NCBI RefSeq assembly: GCF_030272615.1
Contig: NC_081411.1
Span: forward strand, 42,831,140-42,895,139
Direction of reading: 5' to 3'
Origin: Cryptomeria japonica
Lineage: Eukaryota; Streptophyta; Pinopsida; Cupressales; Cupressaceae
Length of the DNA stretch: 64,000 nt
Shown: positions 1 to 12,240 of the stretch, one piece after another
Position numbering within the stretch: the first letter of the stretch is position 1
How the letters are laid out: each line of letters opens with the position of its first letter
Translations under genes and position numbers: made by a program
Notes under the pieces: generated by a model
Told to the model about the DNA's origin: nothing
The model's input: the letters and a program-made list of their open reading frames with translations, nothing else
The model's database searches: none

Positions 1-2094
1 AATAGGAGGGTGTCATCAACAAAAAGACAATGAGAGATCCTCTGATCAAAATTCTGAATTTTAATGCCCTTCCATGAACCACTCTCACGAGCTGAGCCAA
101 TTGCCCGACTCGGAGCTTCAACTAGTAAAATAAATAAAAAGGGTGAGAGCGGGTCCCCTTGCCTTAAACCCCTAGAAGAGTGAAAGAAACCATAGGGGGA
201 TCCATTAATAAGAACCGAGAATCTTGCCAAGGAAATGCAAGCCATAATCTATTTTATCCAAGCCAGGGAGAAACCCAACCTTGACAGGACAATTTTTAAT
301 GCCTTCCATTCAACCCTATCATAGGCTTTCATCATGTCTAACTTAAGAAACATTGCAGGATATCTCTGGGCATAAATCGAATGTAGGACCTCATGGGAAA
401 CTATAGCCCCTTCAAGAGTTTCCCTTTGAGGGACAAAACCTCCTTGCTCAAGGGATATTATTCTTGGTAATAACTTAGCCAACCTTATTGCAATTACTTT
501 AGAGAATATCCTATAAATGTTGTTACATAAAGCTATAGGACGGAAATCTACGAAGGTTTTAGGATCATCCTTTTTAGGTAAAATGACAATCAAGGTAGTG
601 TTCATTTCTTTGAGGATAGACCTATTCCTCCTAGCTTCCTCTAAAGCCAAAAGGACATCCTGGCCAACAAACTCCCAACATTTTTGAAAAAACAAAGGAG
701 TAAAACCATTAGGCCCAGGAGCCTTATTCGAATTCATAGCAAAAATAGCCCCCCAAACTTCTTCTATTGAAAAAGGAGACATTAACATTCTATTATCCTC
801 AGGAGAGACAAGAGAAGGAATAAGAGATGAGATATTGTTAGAATCCTCAATATTCTCAGAAGAAAGAAGATTCTTAAAAAACTTAACCGCTTCCTTAGAG
901 ATATCCCCATCCTTAGAAAGGATATTCCCCTGGCAATCCTGAATACAAGAAATCCTATTCCTAGCCCTTTTCATTTTAGTGCTAGCATGAAAAAAAATTG
1001 TAATCTTATCACCATTAGCTTGCCATAACTCTCAAGATTTTTGTCTCCAATAAACTTCCTCTCTAGCCAAGATTTCTTCTAATTCACTCCTAAGAGACCT
1101 GAGTTCATCCAACACCTTATAGCCCAAACCATGTTGCAAGACATGCCTATTGAGGACCTCTAACATATCTAAAACCCTCTGTTTTTCTGCAAAAATATTC
1201 TTGAATGAAGGGAGTTCCAAGCCCTAATATTTTTTTTAAGAAAGTAATCTTCTTAACCAATTGGAACATTCTAGAACCCCTACAGAAAGGAGCCTCTCCC
1301 CACCATTGTCTCAAGAGGGGAAGAAAAGAGGGGTCCCAAAACCACATTGGCTCAAACTTAAAAGGAAGCTTGTGGCCAGGTTTATCCCATACAATAGTCA
1401 GAGAGACCGGGAAATGATCCGATCCAGCCATGGGAAGAATGGAAGAGAAAAACTCAATGGCTGAATCAAACCAATTGGATGAGAGTAAAAATCTATCCAA
1501 CCTTTCCGCAATCTGAGAAAAAAATTTCCTCATATTTGTCTATGTGAATAGACCATTATTGGGCTTGCAATAAAAAAGGGACATGTCAACAATGAATGCA
1601 TTAAAATCATCCATGGATTTCTTATTTGTGTAAATCCCCCCTGATTTTTCATTTAAATTCAAAACTGTATTAAAATCTCCCCCAAAAATGATAAAAGAAT
1701 TCCTAAGGGGGGAAGACACCCTAATGAGTTCCTGCCACAACCTATATTTAGCCAAAATACCTGAGGGGGAATAAATGTTAAACACCCATACTTTAAAACT
1801 AGAGGCTCTGAATGAGACTAATGACAACAACCAGTTAGGCTCGGATGCAACCAATTTTACATCAACTACAAAATCATTCCATAATAGAGCCAAACCTCTC
1901 GAAGCCCCAACAGCTAGACAAGATAAGAACTTCCACTTTTTCCAAGAAGAAAATACAAATTCTGATTTTTCCAATGAAAGTTTAGTTTCCTGAAGTAAAC
2001 CTAAATCCCACTTAACCAAATCTAACTGAGACTTGATCAAGCGTCTTTTGCTAGGGGCATTTAAGCCCCTAACATTCCATGATATAATCTTCAT
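1..2094 (-). pseudogene. LINE ORF2: AP-type endonuclease and reverse transcriptase, broken
   Basis: The endonuclease starts at 2094 with MKIISWNVRGLNAPSKRR, followed by LLQETKLS, IFGGDFNTVLN and, past a stop, RLDRFLLSS and GSDHFPV, which are the metal-binding and catalytic motifs of L1 endonucleases. The reverse transcriptase follows: NSNKAPGPNGFTPLFFQ, FRPIALCNNIYRI, LEQGGFVPQR, LKLDMMKAYDRVEW (motif A Asp), [13 protein letters not shown] and FVDD (motif C) at about 12-23. Breaks: TAG at 1540-1542 (in GLFT*TN, where Trp is usual), a frameshift near 1200-1220, TGA at 1032-1034 and TAG at 249-251. The frame stays open after each break, so these are point lesions in a once complete protein that continues left of the window. 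Confidence 0.9.
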
Positions 2095-3650
2095 TGGATT
2101 CGAGGGGAGGTCGACTCTCCCCTCTTTTCACTAATGGGAGAAGAACATTTCTCCCCAAAGCTTTTGTGTAAGCTTCTCTTGACCAAAGCGGATCTAGTAA
2201 CCGGAGGACTAATAACACACTTTTTTTTTTACTTGAAGGACCCACTACCTTTTCCATTCCCAAAGTTCAAGATGGCCACCTTTTTGAAACAAGGGGAGGC
2301 CGACAAAACTTGTTGAACACCTGCATCAATTTCCAACCGAGTTTTACGACTCTTTGGAGGTCTACCCCTTCCTAGATACACTATAGTGTTAGGGAAATTC
2401 AACTGAACCTGAGCAATAGAAGATTTAATGGGCGTTTTCACCAGAGACGACCGATGCGACAGGGTCACTTTCTGAAGAACCACTCTATTTGGATCATCCT
2501 GAGAGGTGTTAATAGGGACCTCAGAAGGATTTAAGGAAGGAGAGATAGACAAACTCTTATGAATTAAATCCAGATCATTCCCAATAGAGCACGCTACCTT
2601 TTTCGAGACCTCATCTTCTGCAAAATCCATATTGGATTTAAGCAACTGTTCAACTAGCTGAGCCGTGTGATCATATGGAAGAATATGCAGAGATTGAAGC
2701 TTAGTACTTTCCCTAGGAGGCTCATTATGTAGTAACTCTTTGACTTGCTGAATTAAAGCATCTTCATCATGATTAACAATGGTAGGCACAACCGGAGCAA
2801 TTACCCCGGTTGCAGCAATAGGACCAGATGATCAATCTAAAGCATTAAGGACCTCAACCCCTACGCTACCACCCAACCCCCCCTCCTGAACAGAACAAAC
2901 AAGAGAATCATGTAATGAAGGAAGAGACAACTGTTTACCCAGATTGGGAATGCCATTATTAACATGACCGACAAGCACCACAACCTGAGATAAGATGTTC
3001 GCCTCACTTTTAGAAATGATAGTGGCAGTTTTACTATTAGGGAGAACGATACTGTTAAGTCCCTCCTTGAGATGTCGGACAGACCCAGCTAATACCTGAG
3101 GAGACTCTTTAGCAGAATTATTATGATTTATTTGAGTGGCATTGTTAAGGTCTTCCTTACCTTGGCAAATAGACCCTACCAAGACTTGAGAGGAGTCTTT
3201 GGTTGGAGCAGGAGTAAAAGAAATATTTCGATCAACCTCATTGTTTAAACCAGTTTTTACATTTCAAAAGTTAAAAACTAGAGGAGCATCCATAATTATC
3301 ATATTTTGAACCAGCTCATCCTTCATTTTCATAATAGGTTGCTTCCAGATGCCTTCATTTGACTTGATATTACAAGAAATTGGGCATACTGATGTCGGGG
3401 AAATCAGAACACATATTTTTACCAGAACCTTCCCTTCCTCAAGAACAGATTTAGATGTTAAAAAACACCCAAAATTATCCCCTATAGATTTCAGCACCTC
3501 CGGATCCATAAATTCAAATGGAAGTTGAGGCAAGCCAAACCAAACCAGAAGAGAATTAGGTTTGACCCATTCCGGAACAAAAAAGGGTTTCCAAATAGAA
3601 ACCCTAACTAAAACATTAAAATACAGAAGTTTTGAATGAAGAGAAAATAT
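2069..3650 (-). pseudogene. LINE ORF1 (DUF4283-like nucleic-acid-binding protein), broken
   Basis: The N-terminal part (about 3640-3270) carries the signature of plant L1 ORF1 proteins: a tryptophan-rich stretch with WKPFF and PEWVKPNSLLVWFGLP, then LPFEFMDPEVLKSIGDNFGCF and a KVLVKICVLI strand, as in DUF4283-type domains thought to bind the LINE RNA. The remainder is a low-complexity linker rich in Ser, Asn and Lys. One frame runs from about 3640 to 2229 but is cut by TGA at 3264-3266 and TGA at 2832-2834. At 2221-2230 an A10 run (minus strand) coincides with a shift into the frame that ends at 2069. No zinc knuckle was seen. Function by family; the copy is a pseudogene. Confidence 0.75.
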
Positions 3651-3659
3651 AAAAATCTA

Positions 3660-6020
3660 AATGGTTTATATATAACCCCATGTCTTCATGTGGTTGCTTA
3701 AGTAGATTCTCTACTTAATTTTAAGCAATTAAAATGTCTCCATGCTATATAAAAATTTCAAGAAACCTCATGTTCCCATGCTGCTGCTTAACTCTATTTT
3801 CTAAGCAGTTAAATGTTCCCATACAACTTTAAAATAAGTTAAATAATTTAGAATCCTTCCTTAGAAATAAGCTATGGAAGAACAGAAGGGGTTGGAAATA
3901 AGTGGGGACTTCTTATTAACAAAAATGTCACATGGCTCCACATTTCTCTTTCCCTCTTTTTTTGAAGATTTTATTTCTATTTTTTTCCAAATGTTATCCT
4001 TAATGTTTCCACATTTCTCTTTCCCTATTTTCTTGTCGTATTGTCTTGCACAATAAATTTACCTACAAAATTATTGATTAGACAAAAAGCTTTTGAATAT
4101 CTCTGATATTATTTATTTTTATATTACAAATCGTTTTATGAATGTGATCTTGGATATGCATCTAAATATTTGTTAGGAGTTTGATTGCAATGAAGACAAT
4201 TTTTTTTAGGTGTTAAATTATTTTCTTACTGGAATTTCTATAAATTGATTTTTTGGGGGGGGGCTCATTTTATAAAATTAATAGTCTTCAAATCTGCATG
4301 GTTTGGTCTCTTGAAACATTTATTCCATAGTCATACCCTTGTTCTTATTCTTTTTCTTTTTAAAATTTTTGTAGAATTATTTATTTGATCTAAATATAAG
4401 TTAGATCTCTGATTGTTTTGGTTTCTATTCTTCTTTAATTTCATTTTTACCAAAAAATAAATAAATGATCATTTGAAGTAGATTGACATGTTGTATGCTT
4501 CTATGTTATGCACAAAGGAAACATTAAAGATAACATTTTATAACTTTCTTTTCATGAAAAATTTGTCACATGCAATTGTAGAATTATGTATGTTGTGTTG
4601 ATGTACATTGTAACATTACTTTATTAGAATAATATTTGCAACATGATCTATAACTATAAATATTTATTCTAACCAAATTAAAAACCCTTACCTATTAGAA
4701 ATGGTTGATAAGGTGGGAAGAAAGCCCCAACAAGTGTACTTGAAATTCATACCTGATGTCAATCATTCATACTTGATAGAAGAAAGAAACATTTAAAGCT
4801 TGTTGGTAGTTTTAACCAATATTTTTTTATAGTTGCATCCAAAATGTACTAAAGTTGATCAATGAGGCTAAGAGCCCAAATGCTAACCCATTCTTATTAT
4901 AATGTTTGAGTTCATAGCTTATTTCTCTAATAGGGGATATTCAGCAGTGGCAGGGGAAACTTTAGCAGCAACTTTTGCCCAGATTTAACTTTTAATGGGC
5001 ACATTTGCTGAAATCATTAAGCTTCTTTGGAATTGCATATAGTACAACATGATTTTATTTTGTGTTTTTCAAATGAAGGTAGAAAAAAATTACATCAATA
5101 TCTATGACCAAGCAAAGTCTGCAGTGGGATTCAATAGTATAGGTAGTCATAAAGAAATAATAGTATGATAGAAAAGAGCACTATTTTGTTTCTTGCTTCT
5201 TTCACATATTTTTGTTTTATATGTCCTCTTTCTAACATTTTCTATGTAGAATCACTTTCTAGTTTTTATTCATGTATTATGTATCCTCTGTAGTTTAAAT
5301 TTAGATATCCAAAGTCTTACATTTCGGCCACTGAATAAAATCTACTAGTTTTATTGTAAAATTTGTGAATTTATTTTAGTTGGAATAGAGAGTTATCGCA
5401 CACTTTTTGCTTAGAATCTTTGAGAAAGCATAACCTGTTTACTGTAGATCTAGAAGTTTTAAAGCCAACACCCTATCTTATTCTATTTTACAAATCATTA
5501 TATAATTCAATATGCATCTACAATAGAATTATTATTTATATAACTTTGCCTACAGATGCTTTGGAAGGATTTTCTCTCTTCAACTCAATCAATTTGATCA
5601 TCTTGTAATCTATTTTCTCTTTAAATTTGTTCAATATTTTTGTTCTCGTTTGGTCTTTTAAGTCCAAAGGTTGGTTTATGCTAGGGACATTTTGATACCT
5701 TGATATAACTCTTGTAGTCAAATATAGATGAAGGCAATTTGCATTAATTTTTCACAGCCCACAGCTAATCTCATCACTGTTGAGCAATCCCTTTTGTGTG
5801 AACCAGGACAAATAAAATAAAAGCATCTAGGCCTATTTTAGGGATGTAGCTTTGTTATGTATAGTTTGAATGAAGGCTGTCATCTAAGCCTATTTTAGTA
5901 TAAAGGCATATGATTGAATTTATAGAAGTATTATGGTTGGCTTCTATTTTTTATTTCATGTCAATACAAACTATTTTTAATCCCAAGTAAAAATTTAAAG
6001 AGTTATATTTCTAAGATACT
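3660..6020. other. AT-rich intergenic DNA
   Basis: No coding region, RNA gene or terminal repeat is recognised here. The reading frames present are short and low-complexity. Near 3670-3850 a short degenerate motif recurs (ttaagcannt with atgttcccatg/atgtctccatgc), probably an old minisatellite remnant. Confidence 0.6.
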
Positions 6021-6240
6021 ATGGTGATTGTTTGGCTTCATATGGTTAAATTTTTACTTTCTTTTGCTAATCATTATCCATATCAATTTTGAAGTGATTC
6101 AATATTGTGAATGTTGTTGTTTTAATATAGGTAAAAACAATATTTTATTTTCCATGGATAACACTACATACTGTTCAATTCCTCGACATGGTTTCTTAAA
6201 TTCCACTTCATTGCTCTCATAAGATGGCATAGCTGAAAAC

Positions 6241-7161
6241 TTGTTCTCTTTTAATGATGATATTTACCTAGAGTTTGTTCCTAGTGCACAAGTGAACAAT
6301 GAAGAAGTGGTCATTGAAAAGTTAGTTCTAACTAGTGAAGTAGAAGTCATAGAAAATTGGCATCATGTACCTTCTCAAGCAAAAAGTAGAGTTCGTTGGA
6401 GTAGTGCAAATACAATGGTTTTAATTGAAGCTAAAAGAATTGAGAGAGAAACACAGTCAAGTGGTGGTACAATGAGAAGAGCATTAAATTCCACTGAAGA
6501 GTGGAAAATCATTCAAGAATAGTGCTCTACTCATGGTGTTTCTTGCATAGCAAACCAAAGTCGAGATCGTTGAGAGCATATTCAACCCGATTACAAGAGA
6601 ATTAGAGACTATGAACATAATATTCCATTTGGGCATGACAGTTACTGGAATATGACAAGTCGAGAGAGGGTTGAAAAGAAACTTCCTTTGAAGTTCATTG
6701 CTGAAATTTATGATGCAATGGAGATTAAATTTGGTAAAGATAGAGCCATCAATCTTAGAAATATCACTATTGATTCTTCGGATACAACTTATGCATTTGA
6801 TGACAACAATCTTCCAAATGAAGATGAACCATTGCATGAACTTGAAACACCAAATATGGAAAGTACTAACCACTCTAAAAATGGTACTAAAAGGGATAAA
6901 CAATGCACAGGAAAAAATGAAAATCAATTTCCAATTCAACTGGTATGAAGGATAGGTTGTTGGTTTTTACTCTCCAAATGGCTGAGGAGGGATGCATGAG
7001 ACACCATGAACAACACAATAAACAAGGATGATTTGAATGAAGAAAGATTATCGAAATTGGAAGAGTAGAAATATAGTGTTCAAATGAGAATGGTTCCCGC
7101 ACTAAGCAATATTGATGAAGTAATGCTGAAAATTAGCCAATCATTTGGAAAAGAAGGCTGA
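6241..7161 (+). pseudogene. PIF/Harbinger ORF1: Myb/SANT (trihelix-like) DNA-binding protein, broken
   Basis: In the frame beginning at 6241, an acidic N-terminus is followed by a Myb/SANT-like domain: VRWSSANTMVLIEAKRIERE (helix 1), STEEWKIIQE, then CSTHGVSCIANQSRDR and HIQPDYKRIRDYE. This is the type of domain in PIF/Harbinger ORF1 proteins, which bind element ends and help the transposase reach the nucleus. The frame is cut by TAG at 6520-6522 and TGA at 6571-6573; the second falls where the conserved Trp of the last helix is expected (DR*EHI). Reading resumes with VEKKLPLKFIAEIYDAM and ends in an Asn/Glu-rich tail. A displaced C-terminal piece (RLSKLEE, VQMRMVPALSNIDEVM) at about 7045-7161 looks like the family's C-terminal coiled coil. 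Confidence 0.75.
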
Positions 7162-8424
7162 TTTTTTATTTTGTATTTGTTAGGAGGAAACAACTTTGAA
7201 ACAATACAAATAAGATTTTAAAACTGCATATGAATAAAGTATAGTTTTTATATTATCTAGTTTTAATTTTGCAACATATGTTATTGATTCCACTAATAGA
7301 AAAATATTTAGAGTATTGGGTAAGTTTACTTTGAATTCTTATTAATCAAATTGCTATTACAATATTAAATCTATCAAATTTACTCATTATGACCTTTAAT
7401 AGTAGAATCAGCTATACAAATTTATTCTACTACAATATTATCTTTTTATTCAATATGTTCAACCACCTTATGATTTGCTACACTAAAGATTCATTTGACG
7501 GAAAAAATTATTCTATAAATTCTTTTATTTGTAACAATTACAATCTATTAAATTTTTTTATATAACTCATATTTTCCGTTAAGTACTTATTTTATTCATT
7601 ATTGTTTTGTGTTGATGTACATAACTCCTATACAAAAATAAATAATATTCATATCAGCTATCTATAACCTTCTCTAAATATTTCTTTAGATACACATGGA
7701 TCAATACAACTATATTGCATACTTTAACTGAAGTAGTATGATATTTGGCCATTGTTGAATTGTGAATAGCCAATAAATCTGTAAAGTCACAATCTATTAA
7801 GAGTGATTGTTAGCATAATTTCTGATCTTGATTTTGTTTTAATAGTATTAGTAGTATTTCAAATTATTTTACTATGAAGTTATTTATTTCCGTTTTTTCA
7901 ATAATCTTTTTATGATAAGTAATTTGTTTTCAACCCTTGTAGTTAATGTCTTTCATGCTTTTGTTAAACATTGCTAATCATTTTGGAAAAGAACTGTCAC
8001 TAATTCTTTGACTTTTTAATTGAGCAAATATTACCCGAAACATGCAAATTGCAATGATGAATTTCTATATGAAGAGATTGTTTAAATTCTATTGCAAATT
8101 GTAATATAGATTTAAGTTTTGAAATAAAAACAGAGTTCATTTTGTTTGAGACATAGACATAACTTTTATATATGATTTTTTTCATATGTTTGAATCTCTT
8201 GTATATGATAAGGCGGTTGAGTTTTTTTTTTCCTTATAAATTTTGTTGCAATATTCTGATTAGGAGGTATGTCGCTATCCTAGTAGATTTGTCAAGAAAG
8301 GAAAGTTTAAGGCATAAATTAATTGAAGCTTGTAGCATGGTTTTCAAATATATCTAGTTTTTAAAGAGCCAATATATAAATTAAAAATCTTGACTTGCAT
8401 AACCTTTTTTCTATTCAGATTAGT
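7162..8424. other. AT-rich spacer inside the PIF/Harbinger element
   Basis: No gene is recognised. A segment near 7265-7320 (ttttgcaacatatg, attgattccactaatagaaa) is a diverged copy of the one at about 8797-8845 just upstream of the transposase, so part of the spacer is an old duplication. Confidence 0.5.
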
Positions 8425-8664
8425 TGATCATTGTCATGAATGCTTAAATTGCACAAAAGTGTCTTATGTTAAATAAATTTCACTATGAAGTTGGGAAGAA
8501 TTCTTTTAATTGTTGAGGTCTTTTTCTTTCCTCACAGGTACAACTGATCATTGTCATGAATGCTTAAATTGTACAAAAGTATCTTATGTTAAATAAATTT
8601 CACTATGGAATTAGGAAGAATTCTTTTAATTGTTGAGGTCTTTTTCTTTCCTCATAGTTACATT
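8425..8664 (+). repeat. Direct tandem duplication, two 120-bp units
   Basis: The stretch beginning tgatcattgtcatgaatgct at 8425 recurs at 8545 with only a few substitutions and ends in both cases near gaggtctttttctttcctca. The unit is 120 bp, repeated head to tail. It is non-coding and lies 5' of the transposase remnant. Confidence 0.9.
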
Positions 8665-9559
8665 GAGTTGTGTATGTTAAATTGATTGATTTTAGTTTTT
8701 CATTCATGAATTAATTCATATTGTCAATTTAAATTACATTATTGTATTTGTTATATAATTTGTAAGTATAATTTTTTTAATTTATTACTTTAATTTTGCA
8801 GCACATGATGGATTCCAATAATAGAAAAAGGGTTAGAGTATTGTTATAATTTCAAATTGCATTGTAAATTTGGTCTGATGTTGAAGATTCAACAAACATA
8901 TTAAAGAAAATTAAAAAAGAATCATCTCGAGCTTCTTATCATTCAGATGATGAGGTAGAAGATGAAATAGATTTGTAGCCAACAAAGTGTACTTGTCAAT
9001 TCAGATTTTTCTGTTTCTCAATGGGAAGGGAAGGGTAGTAGTGAGTGGTATATCAAACCATGTTCATTGCATTGGTGGAACCATTATATTTTTTTTGAAG
9101 TGAAATGTGATGACAAACGGTTTTGTAGCATATTCAGGTTACCATATGCATTGTTTCAATTTTTTTTATGTGAATCATTATATGGAGATCTTAAGCAAGG
9201 TGATATACCTCTATCATTAGCAACATCTATCAAGAGTAGGGTGCTTCCAGTTGAAAAATGGGTGGCTATGGCTATATTAATATTGTCATCTAGAATGTCT
9301 ATGATTAACATAAGTGAACTTTTTGGGTGCGAAAAGTCAACAGTTGGAAGAGTTGTGACAAAGTTCATTAATGTTATGCATGCTAATTTTCGGAACTACA
9401 TATAATGGCCAAGCGATCATTCAACACTTAAACTTGTCAAGCATAGATTTCACAAAAAAACAAGGTGTTCCAAATTGTTGTGGTGCTATAGATGTAACCC
9501 ATATTGATTTTGAGCTCCCTATGTTCATCTGTTTGGTCATGACCATAACTATAGTATGT

Positions 9560-10175
9560 CATTACAAGCTATTGTTGATAGTAATATGCATTTCATGGAT
9601 ATTTTTACAGGTTGGCTTGGATCTCATTATCTATTAATGAGGCTATTGTCGATAGTAATATGCATTTCATGGAGTTATTTTTATAGGTTGGCTTGGATCT
9701 ATTAATGATGCTAGGCTCTTAAGAAATTCTTCATTCTATAGGTTATTTTAATGATGCTAGGCTCTTAAGAAATTCTTCATTCTATAGGTTATTCTATAGG
9801 TTATGTGAAGGTGGAGAGAGGTTAAATGGAATTGGATCTCATTATCTATTAATGAGGCTATTGTTGATAGTAATATAAATGGAATTGGATCTCATTATCT
9901 ATTAATGAGGCTATGGATATTCTATAGGTTATGTGAAGGTGGAGAGAGGTTAAATGGAATTGGATCTCACTATCTATTAATGAGGCTATTGTTGATAGTA
10001 ATATGCATTTCATGGATATTTTTACAGGTTGGCTTGGATCTATTAATGATGCTAGGCTCTTAAGAAATTATTCATTCTATAGGTTATTCTATTCCTAGGC
10101 TCTTAAGAAATTCTTCTTCTATAGGTTATTCTATAGGTTATGTGAAGGTGGAGAGAGGTTAAATGGAATTTCAGT
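9560..10175 (+). repeat. Mosaic of re-copied transposase segments
   Basis: Blocks such as ttgatagtaatatgcatttc, ggttggcttggatct, gatgctaggctcttaagaaa, attctataggtta, gtgaaggtggagagaggtta and aatggaattggatctc recur two to five times in changing order. A normal transposase would have each once. The copies are almost identical, so the shuffling is recent relative to the rest of the element. Confidence 0.85.
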
Positions 10176-10386
10176 TTCTATCGGTTCATCAAACATGAGA
10201 GAGTACATTATTGGTGATGGTGGATATCCCTTGCTACTATGGTTAATCACACCTTTTAATGGAACTGCAACAGATAATACCATCTTCAACTTGTATGTTG
10301 TCCAAAGTGCCTTTGGAAAGGCGAAAGGAGTTTGGTGGAAAATTTGTCATCCAAATTTGCAACTGCTGCCAAAAAACTATTCTTGT

Positions 10387-10586
10387 ATGTTGTATTTTGC
10401 ATAACATTATGTTGACAGTTGAAGAAGAAGACATTGAAGCTAGTTACCTTGATAAGTCCAAACAAAAGAGACATTGAAGGTAACTTATGTTGTATTTTGC
10501 ATAACATTATGTTGACAGTTGAAGAAGAAGACATTGAAGCTAGTTACCTTGATGAGTCCAAACAAAAGAGACATTGAAGCTAGTTA
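10387..10586 (+). repeat. Tandem duplication of the transposase 3' coding end, two 100-bp units
   Basis: The block beginning atgttgtattttgcataac at 10387 recurs at 10487, carrying LHNIMLTVEEEDIEASYLD coding sequence twice. A third partial copy (acattgaagctagttacctt) begins near 10571. Confidence 0.9.
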
Positions 10587-10650
10587 CCTTGATGCATTAA
10601 TGGAATTTGTCAATAGTAAGATTTTAATGAAGACTCTGAAACCTTCTTAT

Positions 10651-12240
10651 TATCTGTTTTTTGTTATCTAGTTCCTTTTCCAAGAACTCGGTATAAATTT
10701 TATGTAAATAAATTTATCAAAAAATAATACTATATGAAAATCAATTTTTATCATTTTTTTTAAAATTATTTTCTTTTTCTAAATGCACTCTTTGTTTCAT
10801 GCAATTTTGTCAAATGTTTTTAAGTACTAGCAAAGTGATTCAATATCTTCGTTTACTGATTCATTCCTTTTGTTTCTGATATAATTCTATGAAATGTTTA
10901 TAGTACTGACAAAATGATATTCAATGTATGTATTTATTGTATTTACTAATGCATTCTTGTATCTCACAATGCAATTTTAGCAAATGTATAAAGTGTTGAC
11001 AGGCAGATTTTCAATATTCATCAGATTTTCAATATTCATCATCCTCTAACAAGCCAGTCAATTTATTTATGTCTGTAGCTCTGCACAAACCTGCAAAATC
11101 ATACCACAGGTAAAATATGAAGCATAGACAAACAACACATAGACTACTTCAAACAATTCAAACAAATGTGGCTTCATGAGAGGTGACTGTAGGATATGCA
11201 TAATCAAAGATTTTTTTTAAAGTCTTATAAACTTTTAAATGAATGTTGTTGGCAAGTGAAAAACTCAATTCCATGCCCTTTGCCAACATCCTTCCTGTCT
11301 GTGGCACTGTGCTAGAAATCAGAGCTTTGAAATATAGATTTGAATGCCATTTAAGTGTGAAGGATAAAGGATTTTGACCAAATGTGGTAATTGCGGCAGC
11401 CTAAAAAATACTGTAAAACTGAATGTAGTCTGTGCTTGTATTCTCCTTTCCTGCATGGATTGAGAGCATTAGAACAAGTTTAGAAATGATTTTTAGAAGA
11501 ATTTAAAGTTGTATGCATAATGTGGAGGCTTAAATAAGATTTTTGTGTTAAACAGCAATGTCTGGAAGGAGACATGGTGTTATGAGATGTGAATTTGCAC
11601 ATCATAGTTTACTGTATGAAATTCAATTTGTAACAGCGGAATTGAAATTCAATTTGTAACGGATGATATTAAAAATTTATGTTTCACAATTTAACTTAAC
11701 ATAAAAATTAATAATTTTAAAAAAATACATTAAAAAAAATTAAAACCACTGCATAAGTGGGAAAATTAAAAAAAAATTGAGGAGTCACATGGGACCCTGC
11801 CCTAAGATAAATAAAAAGAATCAATTTGAATAATATAATATTTATTTCATTTATATTTGAATGATGCTTCGTGATCTCAGAAAGCATAGAGAGCCAAGAT
11901 GTAGAGAATATAAAACCCAAGAAACTACAAAATGTACAAAAGCTTGCGATTTGGGAAACTAAGGTGGAGTAACGGTGGAACCCCCCCACCGATTCCACGT
12001 CAACAACTGCTAACCATGTAATTGCTGTTTAAGGAAATATTCATTTATACCGTAAAAATAGAAAATTTAATTCGGAACATAAATAAACCATAGCACCATT
12101 TTTAAATTTTACCAATAATTTGTTATTTTTAAAATCAGCAAACACAAAGAGAACTTGTTCTAACTTTGCACAAGAAAAACAAATTCGAAACAAATCCTTA
12201 AAAGGGTACTGTATTTACTACAATTGAATCGAAATACATA
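10651..12240. other. AT-rich intergenic DNA between the transposon and the aquaporin gene
   Basis: No gene or repeat family is recognised. A short duplication (gaaattcaatttgtaac near 11618 and 11644) is the only internal repeat noticed. The segment lies 3' of the aquaporin gene. Confidence 0.5.

Larger units (their letters stand above)
1..3650 (-). mobile_element. L1-type LINE retrotransposon, 5'-truncated, running off the window
   Basis: Two successive reading regions on the minus strand have the order of a plant L1 element: an ORF1-like nucleic-acid-binding protein (about 3650 to 2069), then ORF2 with an endonuclease and a reverse transcriptase (2094 to beyond position 1). The ORF1 stop (2069-2071) lies inside the first codons of ORF2 (ATG at 2092-2094), so the two overlap in different frames. 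Upstream of about 3650 the frame meets a stop and similarity is lost, so the 5' end looks truncated. The RNase H region, 3' UTR and poly(A) tail would lie left of the window. Several stops and frameshifts show the copy is dead. Confidence 0.9.
8990..10620 (+). pseudogene. PIF/Harbinger DDE transposase, rearranged
   Basis: The N-terminal region reads SQWEGKGSSEWYIKPCSLHWW, then RFCSIFRLPYALFQ, PVEKWVAMAILILSS and an HTH-like FGCEKSTVGRVVTKFI, as in plant Harbinger (DDE_Tnp_4 type) transposases. After a stop near 9403-9405, frame-shifted pieces give GVPNCCGAIDVTHI (first catalytic Asp), DSNMHFMDIFTGWLGSINDARLL (second Asp region) and EYIIGDGGYPLLLWLITPF. The C-terminal part, AFGKAKGVWWKI and ILVCCILHNIML, is spread over two frames. 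Between the first Asp and GDGGYPLL the sequence is scrambled by repeated copying of short segments, and the tail is duplicated with a 100-bp period. No complete transposase can be read. Confidence 0.8.
6000..10650 (+). mobile_element. PIF/Harbinger DNA transposon, decayed (limits approximate)
   Basis: A Myb/SANT-like accessory ORF (6241-7161) and a PIF/Harbinger DDE transposase (about 8990-10620) lie on the same strand, which is the two-gene layout of plant PIF/Harbinger elements. AT-rich DNA separates them. I found no convincing terminal inverted repeats or 3-bp target duplication, so the limits are only the outermost coding traces. Both genes are broken and the transposase has undergone local duplications. 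Confidence 0.75.
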
